Source: Porticoccus sp964608185
GTDB lineage: Bacteria > Pseudomonadota > Gammaproteobacteria > Pseudomonadales > Porticoccaceae
Assembly (NCBI GenBank): GCA_964608185.1
Contig: CAZSMR010000005.1
Span: 1 to 48,244, forward strand
Length of the DNA: 48,244 nt
Direction of reading: 5' to 3'
Shown: one piece after another, positions 17,264 to 25,976 of the stretch
Layout: every line of letters starts with the position of its first letter
How positions within the stretch are numbered: the first letter of the stretch is position 1
Notes under the pieces: generated by a model
What the model was told of the DNA's origin: nothing
The model's database searches: none
Seen by the model: only the letters and a program-made list of their open reading frames with translations
Program-made: the position numbers and the translations under genes

Positions 17264-17934
17264 ATGAATCCTTATATTTCTGTTGTGAATCAAAAAATAT
17301 CTTTCTGTGACATTTTACTAAAAGAAGGAATATTAAAAAGTGGTTTTTCAGAAAAAGTAACGCATCAGCTAGAATTAGTTTTCTCTGAATCAGCACTCCA
17401 CCAGCTTAAGTATGCATATATCAATTATTTAAAAGAAATTGGTTCGGTCCATAAATGTAAAGAAGTTGAATCAATTGATTCCATAGAAAATTTGAATTTT
17501 GCTTTAGAAGCGATAAAAAAAACTTCAGGTGAGGCGCAAGAGATTAATTTTCTTATTCANNNNNNNNNNNNNNNNNNNNNNNNNNNNNNNNNNNNNNNNN
17601 NNNNNNNNNNNNNNNNNNNNNNNNNNNNNNNNNNNNNNNNNNNNNNNNNNNNNNNNNNNTAGAAGCGATAAAAAAAACTTCAGGTGAGGCGCAAGAGATT
17701 AATTTTCTTATTCACGATCAATCAAGTTGGTTAAGTCAGCTTCTCATTCAATATAAAAAATTATCATCACTTCCTCGTCAGATCATAAAAAAAAATGATA
17801 AACAATCTGCTTCTTTGCTTGATGTAAAGCAACTGGATGACAGTATGGATTTGAATTTTATGCTCTTAGATAGATGGAGAAAAGAATTTATAGAGTTGAT
17901 ATCACGGAATCGAGAACTAATGTATGAATGTTGA
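17264..17934 (+). CDS. Conserved unknown protein (DUF6586-like), split by an artefactual gap
   Basis: The sequence is interrupted by 100 N (17560-17659), but the 55 bases before the gap recur exactly after it. Deleting 17560-17714 joins the two halves in one continuous frame of 171 codons ending at TGA 17932-17934. The reconstructed protein is small, mostly helical, rich in Leu, Lys and Ser, and has no signal peptide or membrane segment. A gene of similar size at this position after topA is conserved in Pseudomonas and is, from memory, assigned to DUF6586. Function is unknown. Confidence 0.7.
17505..17714. repeat. 55-bp direct repeat around the N gap (assembly artefact)
   Basis: Copies at 17505-17559 and 17660-17714 match base for base, including an 8-A run, and stop exactly at the N borders. 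Collapsing them restores the reading frame of the gene, so this is unmerged contig overlap and not a biological duplication. Confidence 0.93.
17560..17659. other. Assembly gap (100 N) between overlapping contig ends
   Basis: Exactly 100 N, the usual placeholder for a gap of unknown length. The flanks 17505-17559 and 17660-17714 are identical over 55 bp, so the two contigs in fact overlap and the gap contains no missing sequence. Confidence 0.95.
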
Positions 17935-18026
17935 TTTTTTCTTAATTATATAAATGCTAGTTTAAAATCTTCCGACAGCTCTGCTATAATAATAAAGAGA
18001 TTTTATTTGGCCATTGGAATAGTTAT

Positions 18027-18275
18027 ATGTCTTTTTTTGAAATAGTTGTGTTACCTAATGGAGACATTGCCCTTAAGAGGGAAGGTGACTCTGACGAGCC
18101 AATTATCCGCATCTCTTTTTCTAAAGAGGTCGATGGTTTTTCTGAAGAATCCAAGATAGATGTCGCAAAAGCTATGATTGATGCTGGTATTGATTTGTTT
18201 GATAAGATGGATCTAGATATTTTGCAGAAAAAACAGAGGAACCAGTTTTCTAGCATATCACCGGTGATACATTAA
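18027..18275 (+). CDS. Small conserved unknown protein next to lexA
   Basis: An 82-residue cytoplasmic protein starting MSFFEIVVLPNGDIALKREGD, with an acidic middle and an amphipathic helix (KAMIDAGIDLFDKMD). A protein with the same opening lies between topA and lexA in Pseudomonas genomes, so it is a conserved neighbour with no known function. It is convergent with lexA (17 bp between the stops). No SulA-like division inhibitor is present here, although P. aeruginosa has sulA next to lexA. Confidence 0.75.
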   Translation: MSFFEIVVLPNGDIALKREGDSDEPIIRISFSKEVDGFSEESKIDVAKAMIDAGIDLFDKMDLDILQKKQRNQFSSISPVIH

Positions 18276-18292
18276 GTAATTGATACTAATGG

Positions 18293-18907
18293 CTATAATT
18301 TTGTTCTCAGGATACCGACACTAACTCCTTCGATTACGAAGTTTTGATCTCTTAGGTCTACAAGGATTGGATCTAGGTCATCATTTTCTGGCATCAGCAT
18401 GATTTCATATGCTGTAGAATTAGTTTTTAATCTTTTTACTGTTACTTCATCTTCGATTCTGGCTACCACAACTTCTCCGTTTTCTGCAGTATTCGTTTTG
18501 TGAACAACAAGTAAATCGCCATCTATAATTCCAATATTTTTCATACTCATACCCTGAACTTTAAGCAAGAAGTCTGCTCTTGGATGGAACATATCCGGCG
18601 GTACTTCTAGGTAATCTTCTATGTTTTCAATTGCTAGAATAGCTTCTCCAGCTGCTACACGGCCAATTAAGGGTAGCCCATTTTGTTCTTCTTCAAGGAG
18701 ACGGATTCCTCGTGAGGTACCCTTTATCATCTCGATAACACCTTTTCTTGCAAGCGCCCTTAGGTGCTCTTCTGCAGCATTTGGGGATCTAAAACCAAGT
18801 TCAGTGGCTATTTCTGCTCTTGTGGGGGGGTAGCCAGTTTCTTTTATATTTGTCTTAATTAGGTTTAGGATTTCTTCTTGTCTAGCTGTTAGAGCAATAT
18901 TGGTCAT
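18293..18907 (-). CDS. lexA: LexA repressor, SOS response regulator
   Basis: A 204-residue repressor-protease. The winged-helix DNA-binding domain covers residues 1-70 (ALTARQEEIL, GYPPTRAEIA, SPNAAEEHLRAL). The self-cleavage site is Ala86-Gly87, and the catalytic dyad is Ser121 (GMSM) and Lys158 (TVKR), each offset by two from E. coli LexA. RecA filaments would trigger cleavage. I chose ATG 18907 because a GGAGA ribosome site (18914-18918) precedes it; the upstream in-frame ATG at 18925 overlaps that site. Two LexA-box-like palindromes in its own promoter indicate autoregulation. Confidence 0.97.
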   Translation of the reverse strand: MTNIALTARQEEILNLIKTNIKETGYPPTRAEIATELGFRSPNAAEEHLRALARKGVIEMIKGTSRGIRLLEEEQNGLPLIGRVAAGEAILAIENIEDYLEVPPDMFHPRADFLLKVQGMSMKNIGIIDGDLLVVHKTNTAENGEVVVARIEDEVTVKRLKTNSTAYEIMLMPENDDLDPILVDLRDQNFVIEGVSVGILRTKL

Positions 18908-18954
18908 TTTATGTCTCCATATCAAAACTAAATTTTAATATATTGATATAACTG

Positions 18955-18987
18955 CTGTTAATAAATATAGCCTGTAATTATAAACAG
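18955..18987 (-). promoter_or_regulatory. Tandem LexA boxes at the lexA promoter
   Basis: 18972-18987 reads CTGTAATTATAAACAG, a perfect CTGT-N8-ACAG SOS box. One base away, 18955-18970 reads CTGTTAATAAATATAG, with one departure from the conserved ends. On the minus strand a candidate promoter TTGGTG (19009-19014) and TATACT (18986-18991), spacer 17 bp, places the boxes from the -10 into the leader, as expected for LexA autorepression. The rest of the spacer up to nagZ shows nothing distinct. Confidence 0.85.
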
Positions 18988-19206
18988 TATAATCCAAAAC
19001 TGTACCAACACCAACATTTATTTGATTGCTTCTTTGAATATTTCATTGCTCAATAAGTTTGGATAAAGAGAGCCTATGAAAAATGTTATCAATGGCAAAT
19101 AAAAAATAATTTATTACATGTATAGTGAAATTGTTCTTAATACTGGTTTATGATTGAATTAAATAAAGTAAACTTTTGCTAGATGTGAGATTTAAGGAAA
19201 ATGACT

Positions 19207-20214
19207 ATGTCACAAGGGCCTTTAATAATTGATTTGGATGGATTCTCGCTTACATCGTCGGAAAAATCTTTGCTAAAAAGTCGTCATATTGGTGGTGTTA
19301 TATTTTTTTCTAGAAACTTTAAGAATATAAACCAACTGTTATCGCTTGTGTTTGAAATTAGAAAAATTAAACCAGATATTTTAATTTGTGTTGATCAAGA
19401 AGGTGGTCGAGTTCAGCGCTTAAAAAACGGTTTTAGTCAGTTACCCTCAATGAAAATTCTTGGCGATCTCCTAGATACATCGTCAGAAAATTTCATTAAG
19501 GATTGCGGATGGTTAATGGCGTCAGAATTAATAGCATGTGACATAGACTTTAGTTTCGCTCCTGTTTTAGATCTTGATATAGATAAGTGCGAGGTAATCG
19601 CAGATCGTTCTTTCTCTCAGTACCCAATATTAGCAACAAGAGCAGCAAAACTTTTTATAAATGGAATGAAAGAAGCAGGTATGGGAGCTACGGGTAAGCA
19701 TTTTCCAGGTCATGGTGGTGTGGTTAATGATAGTCATCATATGACACCGAGGGATGATAGAAATATAGAGAACCTATATGAGCATGATCTTATTCCTTTC
19801 AAAGAATTAGCTGGTACATTGGATGCAATAATGCCTGCGCATATCATTTACCCCGAAATAGATCAGGATGCTGTCTGCTTCTCTAAATTTTGGCTAACAC
19901 AAGTTTTAAGAAAAGATTTAAAATTTGATGGAATTATTTTTAGCGATGATCTTTCCATGAAGGGAGCCGATATTGCTGGCGACTATAAAAATAAAGCTAA
20001 GTCGGCACTTGATGCTGGTTGCGATATGATTTTAGTTTGTAATAATAGAGAAGGTGTTATCGAGGTTATAGGGTTTTTAGAATCATACAACTGGACGCCA
20101 CCCTTAAGATTGTCCAAAATGAATCATAGAAATAAAATATCATGGAAAGAACTAGCTTGTGATAATCGTTGGAAATCAACTAAAGCATTTCTCGCAACTC
20201 TTCTCACGAGCTAA
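19207..20214 (+). CDS. nagZ: Beta-N-acetylhexosaminidase NagZ
   Basis: A cytoplasmic family-3 glycosidase that removes N-acetylglucosamine from 1,6-anhydromuropeptides during cell-wall recycling. About 335 residues, as usual. Motifs are VDQEGGRVQRL, KHFPGHGGV..DSHH (the catalytic loop with the acid/base histidine) and FSDDLSMKGA, which carries the nucleophilic aspartate. The ATG at 19207 is preferred over 19201 because AAGG at 19194-19197 is then 9 bp away instead of 3. It acts downstream of lytic transglycosylases such as Slt and MltD encoded in this window. Confidence 0.94.
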   Translation: MSQGPLIIDLDGFSLTSSEKSLLKSRHIGGVIFFSRNFKNINQLLSLVFEIRKIKPDILICVDQEGGRVQRLKNGFSQLPSMKILGDLLDTSSENFIKDCGWLMASELIACDIDFSFAPVLDLDIDKCEVIADRSFSQYPILATRAAKLFINGMKEAGMGATGKHFPGHGGVVNDSHHMTPRDDRNIENLYEHDLIPFKELAGTLDAIMPAHIIYPEIDQDAVCFSKFWLTQVLRKDLKFDGIIFSDDLSMKGADIAGDYKNKAKSALDAGCDMILVCNNREGVIEVIGFLESYNWTPPLRLSKMNHRNKISWKELACDNRWKSTKAFLATLLTS

Positions 20215-20251
20215 TCAGAGTTAAAGATACGATTAATACAGGAATTTTTTT

Positions 20252-21343
20252 ATGGCAGTTTTAGAGAGTTGGCTAGTTAATTTAACAGGTGGATTTTATC
20301 TGTGGATATTAGAAATATTTCTAATCGTTGCTTGTTCTTTTGTTTTTGGCCACTTAGTTAACAGATTAATAAATATGCTTGAGAGACATGCTGCTAAATC
20401 TAAGACAGTTTGGGATGATGCAATCATTGAGGCATTTAGGCGACCAGCTATTTGGGCTATTTGGATTATTGGTATAAATTTAGCAGCATCTGTAGCCTCG
20501 AAAGCTGCAGGTTCGGAAATTCATGACCTCATAAATTTAGTAAATAGAGCCTCTATAATTTTTCTTTCTACTCTATTTTTAATTAATTTAATAAAAAGGG
20601 CAGAACGTAACTTAACTGATCTTAAATATACTGATGATCCCTGTGACGAGACCACAGTTAAGGCAGTCGGTAAGCTTCTTCGCTTTTCTGTGATTATTAC
20701 AGCAATTTTAATAGCAATGCAGCTTTTTGGTTATAGTATATCTGGATTACTAGCATTTGGTGGTATCGGAGGCCTAGCAATTGGTTTTGCTGCGAAAGAT
20801 CTTTTGGCAAACTTTTTTGGTGGTCTAATGTTATATTTTGACCAACCATTTAAGGTTGGAGACTGGGTTAGGTCTCCTGATCAGGAAATCGAAGGTACTG
20901 TAGAAGATATTGGATGGCGCTTAACTAGAATCAGAACGTTTGATCAGAGGCCGCTGTATATACCGAACTCTGTTTTTAACAGTATCTCCTTAGAAAATCC
21001 TTCAAGGATGTTGAATCGGCGTATATATGAAACGATAGGTATTCGTTATGACGACTTAGGAAAAATGGAAGCAATAGTATTAGACGTTCATGAGATGCTA
21101 TCTCAGCATGAAGATATTGATAAAAATAAAACGTTAATCGTAAATTTCGATGCATTTGCACCTTCGTCTGCTGATTTTTTTATTTATACTTTTACAAAGA
21201 CAACAAAATGGACCCTGTATCATCATATAAAACAAGATGTTCTGCTGAAGGTATCAAGCATTATAGATAAACATAATGCTGAGATAGCTTTCCCAACCTC
21301 AACTCTTCATATGGTTCCTGGTCCAAAGTCCCATATAGACTGA
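20252..21343 (+). CDS. MscS-family mechanosensitive ion channel
   Basis: A 363-residue inner-membrane channel. Several hydrophobic helices cover roughly residues 10-190. The pore-lining helix and its exit (GGIGGLAIGFAAKDLLANFFGG) lead into the conserved beta domain start FDQPFKVGDWV, then VEDIGWRLTRIRTFD and IPNSVF. A C-terminal alpha/beta vestibule follows. Size and the extra N-terminal helices fit the YnaI/YbdG-like class more than the minimal 286-residue MscS. It would release solutes on hypo-osmotic shock. An AGGA ribosome site lies 8 bp before the ATG. Confidence 0.92.
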   Translation: MAVLESWLVNLTGGFYLWILEIFLIVACSFVFGHLVNRLINMLERHAAKSKTVWDDAIIEAFRRPAIWAIWIIGINLAASVASKAAGSEIHDLINLVNRASIIFLSTLFLINLIKRAERNLTDLKYTDDPCDETTVKAVGKLLRFSVIITAILIAMQLFGYSISGLLAFGGIGGLAIGFAAKDLLANFFGGLMLYFDQPFKVGDWVRSPDQEIEGTVEDIGWRLTRIRTFDQRPLYIPNSVFNSISLENPSRMLNRRIYETIGIRYDDLGKMEAIVLDVHEMLSQHEDIDKNKTLIVNFDAFAPSSADFFIYTFTKTTKWTLYHHIKQDVLLKVSSIIDKHNAEIAFPTSTLHMVPGPKSHID

Positions 21344-21434
21344 AGAAAAAAACATAAATTTGATATTTTTGGTTTAAAGCTTACTCAAAAATAATCATAT
21401 TCTTGTATTTGAGCGACTCATTTTTTACTGCAGT

Positions 21435-24400
21435 TTAGTTTTTACTAGGCTCTAAAAGCCCTAGTAAATTAGTTGCTCCTTGTATGCGTTGATCAGATGT
21501 TTCCATTTCATAGTTGAATTTTAAGCCATTTGGCCCCTGAAAATGATATATGCCTGGTTGTTTTTGAACTAATTCTACTAAGGTTATAGGATCTATTGAA
21601 GTAGTAGAGGCGAATTCGATTCGTCCATCTTTAGAGCCAGTTTCTAGTTTAGTAACGCCTAATTTCCGGGCATACAGTTTTATTGATGTAACATGAAATA
21701 GATTTTTTAGATAGCCGTTGATTAAGCCAAAACGATCTATCATTTCAACCTGAAGCTCACGAAGTTCTGAATCAGAAACAGCGTTAGCTATTCGCTTGTA
21801 AAAAATCAATCGCATGTGCACATCTGGTAGGTATTCTTCAGGGATAAGGGCAGGGATATTAAGTTTGATATCGACATCATTATTTGCTGTGAGCTCTAAA
21901 TCAGGTAAATTGCCACTCTTTATAGCCTTGACTGCTTTATCAAGTAATTCTGTATAGAGCGTAAAGCCAATTGATTGAATATGACCACTTTGTCCTTTTC
22001 CTAAAAGTTCTCCAGCACCACGAATCTCTAGATCATGCGTAGCTATAGTGAAGCCTGAACCAAGTTGATTTGTATCCCTTATGGCCTCAAGTCGCTTGGA
22101 GGCGTCAGATGTTAATACTTTTGGTTCAGGTGTTAATAGATAAGCATATGCCTGATGGTGAGATCGGCCAACTCTACCTCTCAGCTGATGAAGTTGTGCG
22201 AGACCAAATTTATCTGCTCTATTTATGAGTATGGTATTTGCACTTGGTATGTCAATGCCGTTTTCTATTATAGTACTGCTAACTAGAACATTGAAACGCT
22301 GATGATAAAAGTCAGACATAACCTTTTCAAGATCTTTCTCTCTCATTTGTCCGTGTGCAAAGTTAATTTTTGCTTCTGGCATCAGTTCTTGCAACCAGTC
22401 AGCTGTATACTCGATACTTCTGACCTCGTTATGTAAGTAAAAAACTTGTCCCCCTCTTAATATTTCTCGCAAAATAGCTTCGCGAATGACACCAGAATCT
22501 TTTTCACGTATGAATGTTTTAACAGATAGTCTTTTTGCGGGTGCCGTTGCGATAATAGAGAGATCTCTGATGCCGGACATTGATAGATTAAGAGTTCTAG
22601 GAATAGGTGTCGCTGTAAGAGTTAAAATATCAACCTCAGACCTAAGAGATTTAATTTTTTCTTTCTGCTTTACTCCGAATCGATGTTCTTCATCAATTAT
22701 GAGGAGACCAAGATTCTTATAAGTTATTTTTGCATGTAAAAGCTTATGAGTTCCAATTAATATATCAATTTTTCCAAGGGCCGTATCCTTTAAAATTTTT
22801 TCTTGATCTTTCGTTCCAATAAATCTTGATAGCTCACCAATATTTACGGGCCAGCTGGCAAACCGATCTCGGAAATTTTCTACGTGCTGATGGACAAGCA
22901 ATGTAGTAGGAACAAGTATAACGACCTGCTTTTGACTTGTTACTGCAATAAATGCCGCTCGCATAGCTACTTCTGTTTTACCAAACCCAACATCACCGCA
23001 AATTAATCTATCCATAGGTCGCTCAGATAGCATATCTTGCTTTGTTGCTTCGATTGTTTCTATTTGATCTGGAGTTTCTTCAAAAGGAAAGTCGGAACAA
23101 AAGGTTTCATAGTCGTCAGCTAATAGTTTACAGGCGAAGCCTTTTTTAGAAGCTCTCATCGAATATATATCTAACAGCTCAACAGCTGTGTCAGATATTT
23201 GTTTTAAAGCTTTATTTTTTGATTTCTCCCACTGTTCCCCACCAAGTTTGTGAAGAGGAGTTTGTATTTCTTCTGCTCCACTATAGCGGCTTATTAAATT
23301 AAGAGACGAAACAGGTACGTATAGCATAGCCTTATCAGCATACTCTAATGCAAGAAACTCCTGGGGCCACTCTTCCGAGTCAATATTCTTTAATCCTAAA
23401 TATCTTCCAACACCATGTTCTATATGGACAACTGGTGACCCTATATTTAATTCGGAGAGATTTTTTATAGCTTGCTCTGAACGCCCTATTTTTTTTGCGC
23501 GACGTCGGTTTTGTATAATTTTAAGTCCAAATAGCTCTGATTCTGTTACTAATAAAATATTTGGCTTTTTTAGGTATAACCCTCTCTCTATTGGATAGGC
23601 TGTTAGGCAGATTTGTTCATTTATATCTGTGAAAGATTTCCAATTATCTACATCTAAATGTTCTATTTCGCTACTACTTAGTATCTTGCTCAAAGCTTCT
23701 TTGCGTCCTTGAGTTTCAGCACAAAATAATACTCGCCCACTCAAGCTAGCTAGTAAATTTTTTAACTTTACAAGTGCATTGCTCGCTTCGTTATCAGCAG
23801 ATATATCGGGTATAGGTTGAAATTTTAAATTGAAAGTTTTTGCAGTTTCATTAATATTATCTTTTATTGCAGATATTTTGATGCACGGATATTTTTTTAA
23901 GGCACCAAAAAATTCACTAACTGGAATAAAGACTTCAACTGGAGAGAGAAGTGGATTTTTGCTATCGATATTACATTCTTCAAAACGAGTTTTGACGCTT
24001 TCCCAGAAATTTTGTGCACTCGACTCCACATCATTTTCAGTAATAACGAGGCAGTTTTTTGGAAGATATTCAAATATAGAGGAACATTCTTCAAAAAATA
24101 ATGGCAAGAAATACTCAATTCCTTGTGGTGCAATTCTATTATTTACCTTTGAGTAAATCGAGCATTTTCTATGATCTTCATCGAATCGCTCAACCCATTT
24201 TCTTTTAAATATTTTTATAGATTCATCATCCAGTGGAATTTCTTTGGCCGGCAAAAGAAAAATACGGTTAATTTTTTCCTTAGTTAGCTGAGTATCTGGA
24301 TCAAAAGTCCTTAAGCTTTCAATTTCATCATCAAATAGGTCAATACGAAAAGGCAAAGGAGCGCCCATTGGATATATATCTACGATCGAACCACGTATAT

Positions 24401-24890
24401 TATATTCTCCGCGCTCAATAACTGTGTTGGTGAGATGATAGCCACTAAATTGAAGTTTTTTTCGTAAATCCTCGAGATGAAGTTTATCTCCAACGGTATA
24501 GTCAAACGAGCGAGCACCAAAGAAGCTGGTTGGCGGCAATCGGTGCATCATTGTCATAACTGGAGCAACAACTACGAAAGAATTTTTTTTTGGCAAGCTA
24601 AATAATATTTTTAATCTCTGAGAAATTATATCTTGGTGCGGCGAAAATTGATCATATGGTAGAGTTTCCCAATCAGGAAATTGAGAAACTTTAGATTTGT
24701 CTCCTAAAAAAAAAGAAATCTCAGATTCTATTTGTGACGCCGATCTAGCGGATGAGGCAACTACAAGAATAGGTCCTTTATGTTGTTGTGAGGCTTCAGC
24801 GATACTAAGTGATAGTCCAGCACTAAAAGCTCCGCTCCATATGCGTTTTTCGCCTGATGAATTGACTAATGGTAGCGAAAGAACTGGCAT
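21435..24890 (-). CDS. mfd: Transcription-repair coupling factor
   Basis: A 1151-residue SF2 translocase that removes RNA polymerase stalled at DNA lesions and recruits UvrA; E. coli Mfd has 1148 residues. The N-terminal UvrB-like region (FPDWETLPYDQFSPH), the RNA-polymerase-interacting domain around VVHIEHGVGRYLGL, and the motor domains are all present. The motor has Walker A GDVGFGKTE near residue 630 and DEEH near 730, then TATPIPRTL, QLRGRVGR, and a C-terminal TRCF domain (LIPEEYLPD). No clear ribosome site precedes the ATG. It is convergent with the channel gene. Confidence 0.97.
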   Translation of the reverse strand: MPVLSLPLVNSSGEKRIWSGAFSAGLSLSIAEASQQHKGPILVVASSARSASQIESEISFFLGDKSKVSQFPDWETLPYDQFSPHQDIISQRLKILFSLPKKNSFVVVAPVMTMMHRLPPTSFFGARSFDYTVGDKLHLEDLRKKLQFSGYHLTNTVIERGEYNIRGSIVDIYPMGAPLPFRIDLFDDEIESLRTFDPDTQLTKEKINRIFLLPAKEIPLDDESIKIFKRKWVERFDEDHRKCSIYSKVNNRIAPQGIEYFLPLFFEECSSIFEYLPKNCLVITENDVESSAQNFWESVKTRFEECNIDSKNPLLSPVEVFIPVSEFFGALKKYPCIKISAIKDNINETAKTFNLKFQPIPDISADNEASNALVKLKNLLASLSGRVLFCAETQGRKEALSKILSSSEIEHLDVDNWKSFTDINEQICLTAYPIERGLYLKKPNILLVTESELFGLKIIQNRRRAKKIGRSEQAIKNLSELNIGSPVVHIEHGVGRYLGLKNIDSEEWPQEFLALEYADKAMLYVPVSSLNLISRYSGAEEIQTPLHKLGGEQWEKSKNKALKQISDTAVELLDIYSMRASKKGFACKLLADDYETFCSDFPFEETPDQIETIEATKQDMLSERPMDRLICGDVGFGKTEVAMRAAFIAVTSQKQVVILVPTTLLVHQHVENFRDRFASWPVNIGELSRFIGTKDQEKILKDTALGKIDILIGTHKLLHAKITYKNLGLLIIDEEHRFGVKQKEKIKSLRSEVDILTLTATPIPRTLNLSMSGIRDLSIIATAPAKRLSVKTFIREKDSGVIREAILREILRGGQVFYLHNEVRSIEYTADWLQELMPEAKINFAHGQMREKDLEKVMSDFYHQRFNVLVSSTIIENGIDIPSANTILINRADKFGLAQLHQLRGRVGRSHHQAYAYLLTPEPKVLTSDASKRLEAIRDTNQLGSGFTIATHDLEIRGAGELLGKGQSGHIQSIGFTLYTELLDKAVKAIKSGNLPDLELTANNDVDIKLNIPALIPEEYLPDVHMRLIFYKRIANAVSDSELRELQVEMIDRFGLINGYLKNLFHVTSIKLYARKLGVTKLETGSKDGRIEFASTTSIDPITLVELVQKQPGIYHFQGPNGLKFNYEMETSDQRIQGATNLLGLLEPSKN

Positions 24891-25076
24891 AAAATATATA
24901 ACGCTGTAAGTTAGTAATTTATTTTCATGGCGTATCTCGCTGTTAAAGATTTTGCCATAGTTGATTAAGTATTTCGGACAGGTATTTTAGCCATGGTTCT
25001 ATTATATTGATATGGTCTTTTCATAAATTGTGAATGTTTCGTGCAAATATAAACCTAATCTATGAGGGGGGTTAAA

Positions 25077-25781
25077 ATGAGTAATTGCAGTCCATACAAA
25101 GTCATGGTCTTGTCGGTTATTTTTTTACTTATTTTAGGTGGATGCTCGGCTCAAAATTTTAACCTAAAGGATCTAGCAAAATCAGATATGGATGAGGTTG
25201 CTGACCATCATTACAAAGAAATAGAATCATTACTTAGAGAACTTACTATAAAACTGTACAAAAGAAATCCTAAATATCTTAAAGTTTTGCATGGATACAA
25301 TAATGAGCTCCGAAGTATAGATTTTAGATTAAAACAAATTTTTGATAGACCAGGAAAATCTGAGATATCTGAAATTTCAAAATATGGAACCGAAGCAGTT
25401 GAATTAGCACTTGATAACAATTATGGCGGGGATAGAGTCTTAGCCTTTATGGCTGGATTAACCGATATGATAAAAAAATCTTATGGTTATAATACGGAAT
25501 TTTTCATTTATACAGAATTAAAAGAGCAGGATCTTTACTTAAGTGCACGTAATTTAGAGATTGCATTTTGGCGTCTAACTTCCTATAGAAATTTAGCGGG
25601 TGAACCTTTCATACTCAGCAACAGTAGAGGTAGCGAGATAGAAAATCTTAGCTATGAGCGCATATTTGGAAAAATGATTGCACTGCAGGATATGTTGGCG
25701 CGAATATCGTCTGGAAAAAATAACAGAATGCTTAAAACTGTTGTTCAAAATGTAGCAACCAAGGCTTTTTTCCCATTTTAA
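25077..25781 (+). CDS. Lipoprotein of unknown function
   Basis: A 234-residue predicted lipoprotein. A short N-region is followed by a hydrophobic stretch (VMVLSVIFLLIL) and the lipobox LGGC, so the mature protein would start with a lipidated cysteine at about residue 23. The mature part is helical and charged, with YKEIESLLRELTIKLYKRNPKYL and a later GDRVLAFMAGLTDMI block. I do not recognise a family. ATG 25077 is chosen over 25062 because a strong AGGGGGG ribosome site then lies at correct spacing. It stands between the divergent mfd and the co-directional GAPDH gene (195-bp spacer with nothing recognisable). Confidence 0.8.
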   Translation: MSNCSPYKVMVLSVIFLLILGGCSAQNFNLKDLAKSDMDEVADHHYKEIESLLRELTIKLYKRNPKYLKVLHGYNNELRSIDFRLKQIFDRPGKSEISEISKYGTEAVELALDNNYGGDRVLAFMAGLTDMIKKSYGYNTEFFIYTELKEQDLYLSARNLEIAFWRLTSYRNLAGEPFILSNSRGSEIENLSYERIFGKMIALQDMLARISSGKNNRMLKTVVQNVATKAFFPF

Positions 25782-25976
25782 TTAAAAGTTATTGTAATAA
25801 ACTATATGCATAAGATATCAGTTTTTTTAAGAAGTATTACAATCTCCTTGCGATTATTTGTGCATACCAAAAAATGTAACCCTATTTTCTGTTCAACTGA
25901 GGTTGCTCTCATAAGGCCGAAACCTGATAATAGCCTTATAAACATATGTTGAATTTCAAGTCAGAGGCTTAAAATA

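Noticed and set aside
17505..17714. 55-bp direct repeat considered as a target-site or attachment-site duplication
   Set aside because: The copies stop exactly at the N borders and collapsing them restores a gene, so it is unmerged contig overlap.
23830..24156. 108-codon plus-strand frame opposite mfd
   Set aside because: It lies within the intact mfd coding sequence and has no recognisable motif.
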